Origin: Candidatus Glassbacteria bacterium
GTDB lineage: Bacteria; Gemmatimonadota; Glassbacteria; GWA2-58-10
DNA length: 53,739 nt
Direction: 5' to 3'
Assembly: GCA_019456185.1 (NCBI GenBank)
Contig: VRUH01000005.1
Location: 1-53,739, forward strand
Positions 1 to 7,616 of this stretch are shown one piece after another. Under the pieces are notes generated by a model that did no database searches, was not told where the DNA came from, and saw only the letters and a list, made by a program, of their open reading frames with translations. The translations under genes and the position numbers were made by a program. Each line of letters begins with the position of its first letter. Position 1 is the stretch's first letter.

Positions 1-169
1 CGGTTCCGCCCAGCAGGACATCCAGCGTGCCGTCGCCGCCGTCGGCCAGGGGAATCTCGACCGCCTGGGCATCGGACAGGAGATCACGGACACCGCCGGC
101 CATTGCGCGGGCGGCCTCCGACGCGGTGAAAGTACCCTTGAACGAGTCTGGCGCGATGATGATTTTCAC
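1..169 (-). CDS. Glycerate kinase, N-terminal part (cut by window edge)
   Basis: Only the first 56 codons lie in the window; the rest is beyond base 1. Reading from a GTG at 169 the protein begins with a short beta strand followed by the motif APDSFKGT, and continues through ADGGDGTLDVL. Both motifs are hallmarks of the glycerate 2-kinase family (GlxK/GarK type), which phosphorylates D-glycerate with ATP in the cytoplasm, feeding glyoxylate or serine-derived carbon into glycolysis. I see no strong ribosome binding site in front of the GTG, but the family normally starts right at this lysine-rich strand, so the start fits. It is separated from the toxin-antitoxin pair by a non-coding stretch and is probably transcribed alone. 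Confidence 0.85.
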   Translation of the reverse strand, partial: MKIIIAPDSFKGTFTASEAARAMAGGVRDLLSDAQAVEIPLADGGDGTLDVLLGGT

Positions 170-334
170 GGACTTATCGGGCTGAGTTAAGGAATACCGA
201 TCAGGGAGAGTAATATAAGCGATGGCGGATGGGGCCGAAAGTGGGGAGACGCGGAGTTGGAAACAAGATCAGGAAGCGACTGGACATTCCCGCTGAAATG
301 AACCACCCCGCGGCAAGCCACGGGATATCCGATT

Positions 335-400
335 AAAATCCCTCTCGAACCCCCTTTTGCCGAGGGGGGAGGCCGCTTCCACCCGTTCCAAAGGGGATTA
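335..400. repeat. Candidate extragenic palindromic element
   Basis: The 170-441 gap carries no credible gene. It holds a G/C-run element bounded by AATCCC on the left and GGGGATT on the right, with an inner stem CCCCC (350-354) against GGGGG (364-369). The design resembles the C-run/G-run intergenic palindromes found again at 12320-12491, but the sequence is different. Only one copy is visible here, so repeat status is an inference. Confidence 0.35.
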
Positions 401-441
401 TATACTTGACATATCCATGGGGATCTTAGGTATATAATCAC

Positions 442-717
442 CTAAACGTCAATGTTTCCTAGGTAGATGTCTCCCCGTTTTCCGATTCGCAGTACGAATA
501 CAATCAACTCTTTATCTTTGACCTGATAAACGACCCGGTAGTTGCCGGAGCGGATGCGGTACAGGCCGTCAAGCTTCCCGCCAAGTTTGATGCATCCATC
601 CGGGCGAGGGTTTTCTACCATACTCTCCAAGAGGGCGATTATTCCTTTCTGCTTTCCCAGCGGAAGCCTGGAAAGGGACTTCCTGGCCTTCTGGTGAATA
701 TGGACCTCATACCTCAC
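442..717 (-). CDS. RelE/ParE-superfamily toxin
   Basis: A 91-residue basic protein of typical RelE/ParE size. It shows the family layout: an N-terminal strand, two helices with QKARKSLSRLP, the strand GLYRIRSGNYRVVYQV and a C-terminal strand VLRIGKRGDIY. The YRIRSGNYRVVY block is the classical core of RelE-type mRNA interferases, which cut mRNA on the ribosome when the antitoxin is degraded. The GTG start at 717 overlaps the last bases of the upstream antitoxin gene (GTGA, 714-717), so the two are translationally coupled. Its own stop lies inside a short inverted repeat, TTAGGT...ACCTAA (426-431/440-445). Whether it is an RNase (RelE) or gyrase poison (ParE) cannot be decided by eye; the sequence looks more RelE-like. 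Confidence 0.85.
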   Translation of the reverse strand: MRYEVHIHQKARKSLSRLPLGKQKGIIALLESMVENPRPDGCIKLGGKLDGLYRIRSGNYRVVYQVKDKELIVFVLRIGKRGDIYLGNIDV

Positions 718-971
718 AACAGTCCCGCTTCTCTCTTTATATCCTCAAGGGAAAATAGAACCGCTTTGCCGCTCTCGATTTCAGCGGCGGCTTTTTCCGC
801 CTCCCGTATATCGTACTGGTCCTCCAAATACTGCAAGAGGCGAATTGCGTTTTCGTTCACGATATACACGGCCTGCTTGTGCCGCGTGACCTTTACCGGC
901 TCGCCGCCAGAGGCGACCGCGCTGAAAATGGCGGGCGGTATCCGCGCCTCTGTTGCCTTGATCTCAGTCAT
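714..971 (-). CDS. Antitoxin of the RelE/ParE-type pair (Phd/RelB-like)
   Basis: An 85-residue acidic protein upstream of, and overlapping, the toxin gene. The N-terminal half (TEIKATEARIPPAIFSAVASGGEPVKVTRH) resembles the Phd/YefM DNA-binding fold that starts with 'kiseaR..l..ll..v..gepv.itr'; the C-terminal half, rich in Glu and helical, would wrap the toxin. An upstream in-frame start at 1022 exists, but the ATG at 971 has GGAGG five bases before it, and the promoter -10 box lies at 1014-1019, so 971 is the only start consistent with the transcript. It should repress its own promoter through the TGTACA operator. Confidence 0.8.
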   Translation of the reverse strand: MTEIKATEARIPPAIFSAVASGGEPVKVTRHKQAVYIVNENAIRLLQYLEDQYDIREAEKAAAEIESGKAVLFSLEDIKREAGLL

Positions 972-1006
972 TACTCCCTCCGCGAATATGTGCGTGTTGA
1001 ACCATC

Positions 1007-1021
1007 TGTACATATTGTACA
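1007..1021. promoter_or_regulatory. Operator: two TGTACA palindromes
   Basis: TGTACA at 1007-1012 and again at 1016-1021, separated by TAT. Each hexamer is its own palindrome. The pair covers the -10 box of the toxin-antitoxin promoter, as expected for autorepression by the antitoxin or the toxin-antitoxin complex. Confidence 0.65.
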
Positions 1022-1042
1022 ATATTTATCGGCATTTGTCAA
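1014..1042 (-). promoter_or_regulatory. Promoter of the toxin-antitoxin operon
   Basis: On the minus strand, TTGACA (1037-1042), 17-base spacer, TACAAT (1014-1019). The only mismatch to the sigma-70 consensus is the C in the -10 box. The antitoxin start at 971 lies about 35 bases downstream of the expected transcription start. Confidence 0.75.
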
Positions 1043-1228
1043 GGGGAATTTAGAAGCGGAATGTCCCTTGAGTAGGTAGTGGAGTTATGCGCGAGTAGGT
1101 GTTTATTTCGTTGCTTGGTTGGTTATTAGGAGCCTTGCCAATAATTTTGTACGAGTTTCTTTCTCAGAACCATAATGGCTTTTTCAAAAGACCCTGGAAA
1201 AATATTAAGCGGGAGGGGTAGAGCTGAG

Positions 1229-2248
1229 TCACTCCGCCACGGGCCAGTCCAGCGCTCCGGTGGGGAACGCGCCGATATCGAGCCCGTCGTTGCGGCCGAG
1301 GCGATGGTAATGGACAGCGGTGCGGGCCACCATGGCCGCGTTGTCCGTGCAGAGCGCCATCGGGGGGAGAATCACGCGGAAGCCCCCGCGGTTGCTGGCG
1401 GCGTCCAGGCGGCTGCGCAGCAGGCTGTTGCGGGCGACACCGCCGGCCACGATCAGACACGACGAACCGGAGCGCTCGCAGGCGCGCAGGGATTTGTCGA
1501 CCAGCACGTCGACCACCGCTGCCTGGAACGAGGCGGCCAGGTCCGGAATGGCGTTCCGCAGCTCGCCGCGCTGATCCAGGTCCCGGGTTTCGTACAGGAC
1601 CGCTGTCTTGAGGCCGGAGAAACTCATGTCCAGCGAGTCGTCGCGGATCATCGGCCGGGGGAAATTGAACGCGGCGGGATTGCCCTGTTCGGCGGCCTGC
1701 TCGATAACCGGGCCGCCCGGGTAGCCCAGGTCCAGCATCTTGGCCACCTTGTCGAAACATTCACCCACCGCGTCGTCGCGGCTGCGGCCCAGGATCAGGT
1801 AGTCGCCCCAGCCGTCGACTTCCACCAGCAGGGTATGGCCGCCGGAGACCAGCAGCGCCACGAACGGCGGCTCCGGCGGGTCGTCGAGCAGAAGGTTGGC
1901 CATCAGATGGGCCTCCATGTGGTTGACTCCGATCAGCGGGATATCGAGGGCCAGGGCCAGCGACTTGGCGGTGCAGAGGCCCACCAGCAGTGCGCCGATC
2001 AGCCCGGGTCCCACGGTCACGCCGACCAGGTCCAGGTCGCCGGGAGCGCAGCCGGATTCCTCCAGCGCCCGTTCGACCATCGGCAGCAAGGTTTTCTGGT
2101 GGGCCCGGCTGGCGAGTTCCGGGACCACTCCGCCGAACTGCTCGTGCTCCAGCTGGCTCAACACGAGGTGGCTCAGCAGCTCATCTTCGCCGCGAAGGAC
2201 GGCGACGCTGGTCTCATCGCAGGAGGTCTCGATACCCAGGGTCAGCAC
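1229..2248 (-). CDS. tsaD: tRNA N6-adenosine threonylcarbamoyltransferase TsaD
   Basis: TsaD transfers the threonylcarbamoyl group from TC-AMP to A37 of ANN-decoding tRNAs, working with TsaB and TsaE in the cytoplasm. The protein starts with the family signature LGIETSCDETS and has the metal-binding HMEAH motif (His110 and His114), the SGGHT loop and the conserved GGVARN near residue 270. The 339-residue length is normal for the family. Two in-frame GTG codons compete: 2254 has GAAG directly abutting it, whereas 2248 has GAAGG five bases upstream and yields the usual N-terminus, so I chose 2248. It lies 35 bases behind the cysteine desulfurase and is probably co-transcribed, linking two tRNA-modification functions. 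Confidence 0.95.
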   Translation of the reverse strand: MLTLGIETSCDETSVAVLRGEDELLSHLVLSQLEHEQFGGVVPELASRAHQKTLLPMVERALEESGCAPGDLDLVGVTVGPGLIGALLVGLCTAKSLALALDIPLIGVNHMEAHLMANLLLDDPPEPPFVALLVSGGHTLLVEVDGWGDYLILGRSRDDAVGECFDKVAKMLDLGYPGGPVIEQAAEQGNPAAFNFPRPMIRDDSLDMSFSGLKTAVLYETRDLDQRGELRNAIPDLAASFQAAVVDVLVDKSLRACERSGSSCLIVAGGVARNSLLRSRLDAASNRGGFRVILPPMALCTDNAAMVARTAVHYHRLGRNDGLDIGAFPTGALDWPVAE

Positions 2249-2283
2249 GGACACCTTCTTTCATAAACTAGAGCGAACTGAAT

Positions 2284-3465
2284 TCAGAAAGAAAACTTCA
2301 GCGAGCGCAGGCGGGTGACCACACCGGCGATCTCGTCCACCGCCCTGTCGATCTGCGCCGAGGTATTCGACCGTCCCAGGCTGAAGCGGACCGAGGCCTG
2401 GGCCAGTTCCAGGGAGACCCCCATGGCGGTGAGCACGTGCGAGGGTTCGAGCGAGCCGCTGGCGCAGGCCGAGCCGCTGCTGCAGGAGATACCCGCGAGG
2501 TCGAGATTGAGCAGCAGGGCCTCGCCCTCGACGCCCTCGAACGAGAGGTTGAGTGTGTTGCTCAGCCGGTGCCGTTCGTGGCCGTTAAGGTGAACGCCGT
2601 CGAGCTTACCGCGCAGCCCGGAGTACATCCGGTCGCGAAGGTCGGCCAGCGAGCGGTTACCCTGTTCCAGGTTCTCCGCCGCCAGACGGCAGGCCTCGCC
2701 CAGCCCGGCGATTCCCGCCACGTTCTCGGTGCCCGCCCTGATCTTGCGTTCGTGGCTGCCGCCCAGCAATTGCGGGGCGATCTTTACTCTCTTACGGATA
2801 AACAGCGCCCCCACACCCTTGGGACCGTATAATTTGTGGCCGCTGATACTCAGCAAATCCGCCGGAAGGGCCGTCAGGTCGATCGGCAGTTTGCCCGCCG
2901 CCTGGACCGCATCGGTGTGGAATAACACCCCGCGTCCGCGGCAGATTTCCGCCAGCTCATCCACCGGCTGGACCGTGCCGACTTCGTTATTGGCCATGAT
3001 CACGCTGACCAGCAGCACGTCGTCCCGCCCGGCCAGCAGGTCTTTCAGCGCGTCCGGGTCAACCCTGCCGCCGCTGTCGACTTCCAGCAGGTGCAGGCTG
3101 AAACCACGTTGTTCCAGCCGGCCCAGCGGGCGCAGGACCGCATGGTGCTCCACCGGCGTACCGACCAGCGTGCCGCCGGTTCTACCGGATGACTCGACAG
3201 CGCCGAAAATCGCCAGGTTATTGCTCTCGGTCCCGCCGCTGGTGAAGAATATCTCTTCCTCGGCGGCCCCCAGCAGCGTTGCCACCTCTCGGCGGGCATT
3301 ATCCACGGCCGATCGGGCGGCGCGGCCCTCGGCGTGGATACTCGACGCGTTGCCGAAACCGTCTTTCAGCCAGGGCAGCATTGCCGCCAGCACTCGCTCG
3401 GAGACAGGAGTGGTGGCGTTGTGATCGAGGTATATTCTATCCTCAACTGCTTGCGGTGAATTCAT
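2284..3465 (-). CDS. iscS: Cysteine desulfurase (IscS/NifS family)
   Basis: This PLP enzyme removes sulfur from cysteine as an enzyme persulfide for iron-sulfur clusters and tRNA thiolation. The 393-residue chain shows IYLDHNATTP at the N-terminus, SGGTESNN (PLP phosphate cup), the PLP lysine in SGHKLYGPKG (Lys211), and the mobile catalytic-loop cysteine in CSSGSACASGSLEPSH (Cys334). The long loop with the cysteine marks group I enzymes. No IscU-type scaffold is adjacent. The tail (EPSHVLTAMG...SVRFSLGRSN) is closer to NifS-like than to E. coli IscS sequences, so the symbol is a family-level label. AGGAG precedes the ATG. It leads a two-gene unit with tsaD. Confidence 0.92.
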   Translation of the reverse strand: MNSPQAVEDRIYLDHNATTPVSERVLAAMLPWLKDGFGNASSIHAEGRAARSAVDNARREVATLLGAAEEEIFFTSGGTESNNLAIFGAVESSGRTGGTLVGTPVEHHAVLRPLGRLEQRGFSLHLLEVDSGGRVDPDALKDLLAGRDDVLLVSVIMANNEVGTVQPVDELAEICRGRGVLFHTDAVQAAGKLPIDLTALPADLLSISGHKLYGPKGVGALFIRKRVKIAPQLLGGSHERKIRAGTENVAGIAGLGEACRLAAENLEQGNRSLADLRDRMYSGLRGKLDGVHLNGHERHRLSNTLNLSFEGVEGEALLLNLDLAGISCSSGSACASGSLEPSHVLTAMGVSLELAQASVRFSLGRSNTSAQIDRAVDEIAGVVTRLRSLKFSF

Positions 3466-3549
3466 TCCGCTCCTGCCGGATGGAAGATTTACAGTATGTT
3501 AACAAGTGGCAATATCTTAGTGTTTATCCGGCCGGAAGCCGGAGTGTGG

Positions 3550-3578
3550 AGTTTACAATCCGGAGCGGATTTTGTCAA
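3550..3578 (-). promoter_or_regulatory. Promoter of the desulfurase-tsaD unit
   Basis: TTGACA (3573-3578), 17 bases, TAAACT (3550-3555) on the minus strand, 85 bases before the desulfurase ATG. Confidence 0.65.
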
Positions 3579-3584
3579 CCCGGG

Positions 3585-4085
3585 TTACTGAGGGGGCTGG
3601 CTGGCGATAGCCCTGTATTTTTCGACAATGCGGAAAATTTCCTGGGAGAGAATACTGCCGGGGTCGCGCTGGACAAACATGCTGAAAGACTCCGCGGCTT
3701 TCTCGAAGTCGCCGAGCATGTTGTAGGCATAACCCATGTTGAGGTATATCACGGACCGGTCGAGGTCGTAAAGCGCGGCCCTGTCGAGGTAGTGCAGAGC
3801 GGCTCGCGGGTATTCATTGGACAGGAAAAGGGCGGCCACCATCACATAGGCCAGCGCGGTATCCTGCGGGGAGAAGGAGAGGTAGCTAAGCCACCTCAGC
3901 GAATCAGTGCGCTGGATAAACGTGCTGAGTTCCACCTCTTCGGCCAGCTGCTCCTGTTCCGTGTCTTCGGCCGTTTCCTGCTCGCCGCCGCCGCAACCGG
4001 CCAGCGCAGCCAGCAGGGCGGCAACAAGTATCGCCAGTTGCCATCCACGGGCTACCAGGGCCAGGCGCCGTAATATCTGTCCCAC
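3585..4085 (-). CDS. TPR-containing lipoprotein
   Basis: A 166-residue protein with a classic lipoprotein signal: basic residues, hydrophobic stretch LAILVAALLAALAGC and a lipobox cysteine near residue 31, followed by GGG and an acidic linker. The mature part holds about two tetratricopeptide-like helical pairs; the motif AALYDLDRSVIYLNMGYAYNMLGDFEKAAESFSMFVQRDP shows typical TPR positions (short quotes: NMGYAYNMLGDFEKA). It likely sits on the periplasmic face of a membrane and mediates protein contacts. Its first 34 bases overlap the end of the upstream membrane-protein gene, so the two are coupled and probably act together. No specific function recognised. Confidence 0.7.
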   Translation of the reverse strand: MGQILRRLALVARGWQLAILVAALLAALAGCGGGEQETAEDTEQEQLAEEVELSTFIQRTDSLRWLSYLSFSPQDTALAYVMVAALFLSNEYPRAALHYLDRAALYDLDRSVIYLNMGYAYNMLGDFEKAAESFSMFVQRDPGSILSQEIFRIVEKYRAIASQPPQ

Positions 4086-4918
4086 ATGTTCTCCGATATT
4101 TCGTAGGTCATGTCGAAATCTCTCAGGCGGGCCTGCAGCCTGGTACGGAAGTCCGTGATCATGAATTTGGACTCGCTTACCAGGTCGGAGGTGGTTGCGA
4201 ACTTTTGCGCGCCGCCATCGATCAGGAATTCATGGAACGACTGCACCGCGATACTGTCGTGGTAGGCGATATAGTCAAGCCGGTTGTAGAGCTCCACGGC
4301 CGGATCGTGCTCCACCCGCCGCCGCAGCATCCTTCGCCGCCGTTCGGTCGCGTTGTAGTCCGGCAGCAATTCTTTCTCGAAAATCTCCTTCAACTGCGAC
4401 GGCTGCTCCACGTATTCGTTGGCCATGATCCTGAACAGCTCGTAAAAGCGGGCGGTGGTGTTAACGTAATGGTCGAACATGCCCGAGATCAAGGCCAGCT
4501 CGCCGCGCACGGCAATCCTGTAAAGGTCGTCCTCGCCGAGCCGCTTACGGAGGTGCTGATTGCGGGAACTCCGGTTGGATCGCCTCAGTTTGCTGCGGAA
4601 CTCGGCGATCTCCCTCACCCGCGTGGTCATGATCAGGGGAGTGGAAGTTTCACGCGTTGCTTCCTGCTCCGGTTCAGCCTCACCTCCGCCGCCGAAGATC
4701 AGAAAACCGATCACCGCGGCAGCCAGTACTCCGGCCGCGGGGAATGCCAGCAGAACTTTGAGGTTCTGTCCGCGAAGGGAAGCCAGCAAACCGCCGCCTT
4801 TGCCGGCAGGAGGCGCGTCCGCCTCTTCCGGCGACTCACCGCCCCCGTCGATAGTATCTTCACCGTCGGCTTCGACAGGCTCTTCGGCAGCGGTGTTGTC
4901 TGTTTCGTTATCAGCCAC
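4052..4918 (-). CDS. Single-pass membrane protein with acidic N-terminus, unknown function
   Basis: A 288-residue protein that I do not recognise. Residues 1-45 are acidic and low-complexity; a single membrane segment follows at about residues 53-75 (LLAFPAAGVLAAAVIGFLIF, ending in four glycines). The remainder is probably periplasmic, helical, rich in Arg and Glu, with a patch RRRRMLRRRVEH near residue 195 and aromatic residues at the C-terminus. The topology (small cytoplasmic acidic tail, one helix, large exported helical domain) recalls FliL- or TolA-like accessory proteins, but I see no diagnostic motif. The start is a GTG at 4918 with a weak ribosome site. The end overlaps the TPR lipoprotein gene, pointing to a two-protein envelope complex. 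Confidence 0.65.
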   Translation of the reverse strand: MADNETDNTAAEEPVEADGEDTIDGGGESPEEADAPPAGKGGGLLASLRGQNLKVLLAFPAAGVLAAAVIGFLIFGGGGEAEPEQEATRETSTPLIMTTRVREIAEFRSKLRRSNRSSRNQHLRKRLGEDDLYRIAVRGELALISGMFDHYVNTTARFYELFRIMANEYVEQPSQLKEIFEKELLPDYNATERRRRMLRRRVEHDPAVELYNRLDYIAYHDSIAVQSFHEFLIDGGAQKFATTSDLVSESKFMITDFRTRLQARLRDFDMTYEISENMWDRYYGAWPW

Positions 4919-5269
4919 GATTAAACCCGATCAGGCAGTTAGTGATGGGCAACTTTTCCTAGCTCTCGGCTCGGTGCCATCGGCCCGAGTCGAGGAGATC
5001 AACTGTGCGTGTTTCTTAACTCAATAATATTCAGTAAGTTAACGGCTGCACATAAAAATATTTCCCGTCTTTTCCGTTTGTGGTACAGAACTTGCTCAAC
5101 CATGATCAGCGAAAGTCGATGACGGGAAAAGCCGGCTTCGCTTGCGGAGCAATCTCTTTCGGCGCTGCCTCTGATTAGCCCCCGATCAGTAGAACCGCCC
5201 TGTTATAATATCGAAATGTTTGCACCAAATGTTTAATCTGAAGCAACGCTACAGTCAGAGGAGTGACTG
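4919..5269. other. Intergenic region with one weak promoter element
   Basis: This 351-base divergent spacer is more AT-rich than its surroundings and shows no credible reading frame or structured RNA. A TATAAT hexamer at 5204-5209 on the plus strand is a possible -10 box for the STAS gene, but there is no good -35 box 16-18 bases upstream. No promoter for the leftward gene could be picked with confidence. Confidence 0.5.
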
Positions 5270-5647
5270 ATGACCATCACCACGCACGAAGTCGATGACA
5301 TCGCAATAGCCGAGGTCAAAGGCCAGATCAATTTTCAGAACACTCAGACGCTGAAGGACCTGTTCAGCGAGCTGGAGGCCCGCAACCAGAAAGCTATCGT
5401 GGTGGACCTCAAGGAGACAGAGTACATCGACGGATTCGGTCTCAGCGTGCTGGTAAACCTGAGCCGTAGTATCTACAAGGACGGTGGGAAGCTTTCGCTG
5501 AGTTGCCTCAACCGGGAACTCCAGCGGATCTTCACCAAGACCAAGCTCGACCGCTGGTTCGACATCTACGAGTCCCAGGAAGAAGCATGCCGTAAGCTGA
5601 AAAAGGGCGGTGGCAAGCCCAGGACCCGCGAGCGTAAAAGCGCCTGA
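5270..5647 (+). CDS. STAS-domain protein lacking the usual phospho-serine
   Basis: A 125-residue cytoplasmic protein with the complete STAS fold (residues about 3-105) found in anti-sigma-factor antagonists such as SpoIIAA/RsbV. Family members bind an anti-sigma or switch kinase and are controlled by phosphorylation of a Ser/Thr in a D-S-[ST]-G motif. Here the corresponding site is YIDGFGLSVLV (Asp54-Gly55-Phe56-Gly57), so the phosphorylatable residue is Gly. The last 20 residues are a Lys/Arg-rich tail. The start ATG has AGAGGAG seven bases upstream. No anti-sigma kinase or phosphatase gene is nearby. It converges on the SH3 gene with only two bases between stops. It may be a constitutive or structural STAS protein, for example of the MlaB or BtrV type. 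Confidence 0.85.
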   Translation: MTITTHEVDDIAIAEVKGQINFQNTQTLKDLFSELEARNQKAIVVDLKETEYIDGFGLSVLVNLSRSIYKDGGKLSLSCLNRELQRIFTKTKLDRWFDIYESQEEACRKLKKGGGKPRTRERKSA

Positions 5648-5649
5648 GT

Positions 5650-6564
5650 TTAGTTGATGGATTTGACGTAACCGGCCTGCCGGGCCTGTTCCTTGCTGCG
5701 AAAGATCACGCGAAACTCTTCCGGGATCTTATCGTAGAATACGCTGCCGGGCAGGTGGTACACTTTCGTCGCCGTATTGCCGATAATCGTCTGCGAAGCG
5801 CCTTCGCCGGAATACACGGTGGGGGCGTTTTGGTTTAGCAGCGATGAGCCGATACCCATCAGGCCGCCCGCCCGAATCGCTCCGCCGGCGCGCTGCATTT
5901 CAAGCAGCGCAGCCTGGGTTTCGCGCAGAGCCTTGCGCAGGCTTTCAACCTCCCGCTCCAGCCGCGCTATCCGCTCATCGATACCGCCGGCATCGCCGGA
6001 ACCAGGAGCGGAGGAAACTGTCCCGGCGGCCATGGGCAAGACCGGCTCGGCCACCAGTTTCTCGTAGATGAAAGCGATCCGGTTGTCAGGCAGCTTGACC
6101 CTGTACCACTGCCCGCGTTTGATGAATTTTTCCAGCAGGTCACCCTTGTATACCCTGCCGATCCGTTTGTAGTTGAGTCCCGGCCCCTCCCGGACGTTGG
6201 CGTATTCGTTGGCCACCACCAGGTATCGCCCCGAGCCGATCTGCCTGGCCAGCTGCTCGGCGCCACCTGACGGCTCTGTGCCTGCTCCGCCGGTAAGCCC
6301 CTCGGCGCCGGTGACGCTGTAGGGGATCATCCAGCCCTCGTAACCGCCGTAGCTGACCAGGTAGAAGCTGTTCTCAACGGCCAGCATGTTGACCCTGCTG
6401 TCCTTTTCCAGATATTTGATAATCGGCGAGGAGATCGTCGGCTCCTTGAACATCGGCGCTTTCTCCTGCACGACGGTCAATTGCTGGGCGGCCAGGGTCC
6501 CCGCCGCGCAGGCAAACAGCACCACCGCGGTTCTCACGGCTGACAATCCTCGGCTCACGGACAT
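5650..6564 (-). CDS. Exported SH3-domain protein with C-terminal coiled coil
   Basis: A 304-residue exported protein. A signal peptide (hydrophobic core TAVVLFACAAGTLAA) ends near residue 26. Two bacterial SH3-like repeats follow, about residues 28-85 and 108-170; the second has the textbook pattern ANVREGPGLNYKRIGRVYKGD. Residues about 195-226 form a heptad coiled coil (IARLEREVESLRKALRETQ), and the tail ends with a basic short domain (FYDKIPEEFRVIFRSKEQARQAGY) that resembles the 'Ada metal-binding-like' tails of exported proteins. Bacterial SH3 domains usually contact peptidoglycan. An alternative GTG start two codons downstream has a slightly better-placed GAGAAG. Monocistronic. Confidence 0.75.
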   Translation of the reverse strand: MSVSRGLSAVRTAVVLFACAAGTLAAQQLTVVQEKAPMFKEPTISSPIIKYLEKDSRVNMLAVENSFYLVSYGGYEGWMIPYSVTGAEGLTGGAGTEPSGGAEQLARQIGSGRYLVVANEYANVREGPGLNYKRIGRVYKGDLLEKFIKRGQWYRVKLPDNRIAFIYEKLVAEPVLPMAAGTVSSAPGSGDAGGIDERIARLEREVESLRKALRETQAALLEMQRAGGAIRAGGLMGIGSSLLNQNAPTVYSGEGASQTIIGNTATKVYHLPGSVFYDKIPEEFRVIFRSKEQARQAGYVKSIN

Positions 6565-6726
6565 CTTCTCTCACTGAATGAATTGGACAGTATGGATTGG
6601 CAACTGAAGCCAATAAATGCGCAACCCGCCATCGAACTTATATTTACACTAATCAGTTCGCTGCTCCAATGCAAGTCTTAACGTGGCGGCAGTTATGACT
6701 GGCCTGGCCGGTGATGTAAAAAGCGT

Positions 6727-6754
6727 TTGCTCAAAGACGGCCCGTTATTATATT
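6727..6754 (+). promoter_or_regulatory. Possible promoter of the orphan plus-strand gene
   Basis: TTGCTC (6727-6732), 16 bases, TATATT (6749-6754). The expected transcript start is about 75 bases before the ATG at 6837. The rest of the 6565-6836 spacer shows nothing else. Confidence 0.4.
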
Positions 6755-6836
6755 GCACGGGGCAGCGAAGAGCAAAGCGGATTACGCGAATTTGCAGGTT
6801 TACCGGATTATATCCGGCGGGCCGGAGGGTCGCGGG

Positions 6837-7376
6837 ATGGACAAAGAAAACCTGACTGTCATCCTGGCGCAGGTCCTGACCAGCGACGATAAGTGGCAGC
6901 AGGAGGTGGAGCGTAATTTCCTGCTGCAGAAAACAATCGACGAGCTTTTCAGCGACCGGCTGTTCCATGTCCTGCTGGAGAACCACATGCTGCCCAAGAA
7001 GGACGATACGTCACTTCCCCATTTCAGGGCGATCGAGCTGATCTGCACTTTCCGTGAAATTTCCAACCAGCTAGCCGAGGGCGCGGTTGACGAGGCTGGC
7101 CTGCAACGGGAATTGGAGGAACTCTACTTCAGATTAAGCGATAAATACAACGCTTCCGGTTCGCTCGAGCTGGATATGAGTTTCAGTGAAGCCATGATGG
7201 AGGTCGAGCGCTACGCGGGGCTTTACAAAGCTGAGCCCCAGTTCACCACCCGGCTCGACCGGTTCCGCCTGCTGGTTGTACCCCTGTGTTCGGGTGGTGA
7301 CGAGGATTCCCGCCGCTGCCAGGTAGTGCTGCTGGAGAATATCCGCTCCCCGCGCTCGGCCTGGCACAGGAAGTAG
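6837..7376 (+). CDS. Hypothetical helical protein
   Basis: A 179-residue soluble protein with no signal peptide or membrane segment and no family I recognise. The sequence is acidic and mostly helical up to residue about 140 (ELFSDRLFHVLLENHM, LQRELEELYFRLSDKY), with a short, more strand-like end (FRLLVVPLC, CQVVLLENIRSP). The reading frame extends upstream to 6753, but the ATG at 6837 has GGAGGG about nine bases upstream, so it is the likely start. The gene stands alone, on the opposite strand from its neighbours, which gives no functional clue. Confidence 0.6.
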   Translation: MDKENLTVILAQVLTSDDKWQQEVERNFLLQKTIDELFSDRLFHVLLENHMLPKKDDTSLPHFRAIELICTFREISNQLAEGAVDEAGLQRELEELYFRLSDKYNASGSLELDMSFSEAMMEVERYAGLYKAEPQFTTRLDRFRLLVVPLCSGGDEDSRRCQVVLLENIRSPRSAWHRK

Positions 7377-7507
7377 TCATCGCGTTTTCTCCCCGCCCAA
7401 AATTCCTCTTGGCTGGATTGAAATCCGTTTTAAACCTCAAATAAATCGTTCGCCTGTTGGTGATTTCAACACACCTGGAAGAATTCCATAAATCTTCAAT
7501 AGTAGCG

Positions 7508-7549
7508 CATTGCCCTGTAGGGGAAGATTTCAAACCCTCCCCTGCAATG
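7508..7549. other. Imperfect inverted repeat between convergent genes
   Basis: CATTGC (7508-7513) pairs with GCAATG (7544-7549), and AGGGG (7519-7523) with CCCCT (7539-7543), leaving a five-base bulge. It sits between the ends of two convergent genes and could be a weak terminator or extragenic palindrome; there is no T-run. Confidence 0.3.
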
Positions 7550-7616
7550 GCTACGAGATTCAGATGAACTGGAGCAGAAAACCCTGATTTATTACGGGAA
7601 AGTTACGGAATATCAA

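Noticed and set aside
406-438. TTGACA and TATAAT on the plus strand near the toxin end
   Set aside because: Spacing is 19-21 bases, too long for a normal promoter, and it would read antisense into the toxin gene. An antisense RNA is possible but unsupported.
187-441. 84-codon minus-strand frame
   Set aside because: Low-complexity composition over the palindromic element, no ribosome site and no family pattern.
6570-6582. CTCACTGAATGAA shared with 46119-46131 upstream of another minus-strand gene
   Set aside because: A single 13-base match in two AT-rich spacers can occur by chance; only one of the two sites has the matching inverted arm.
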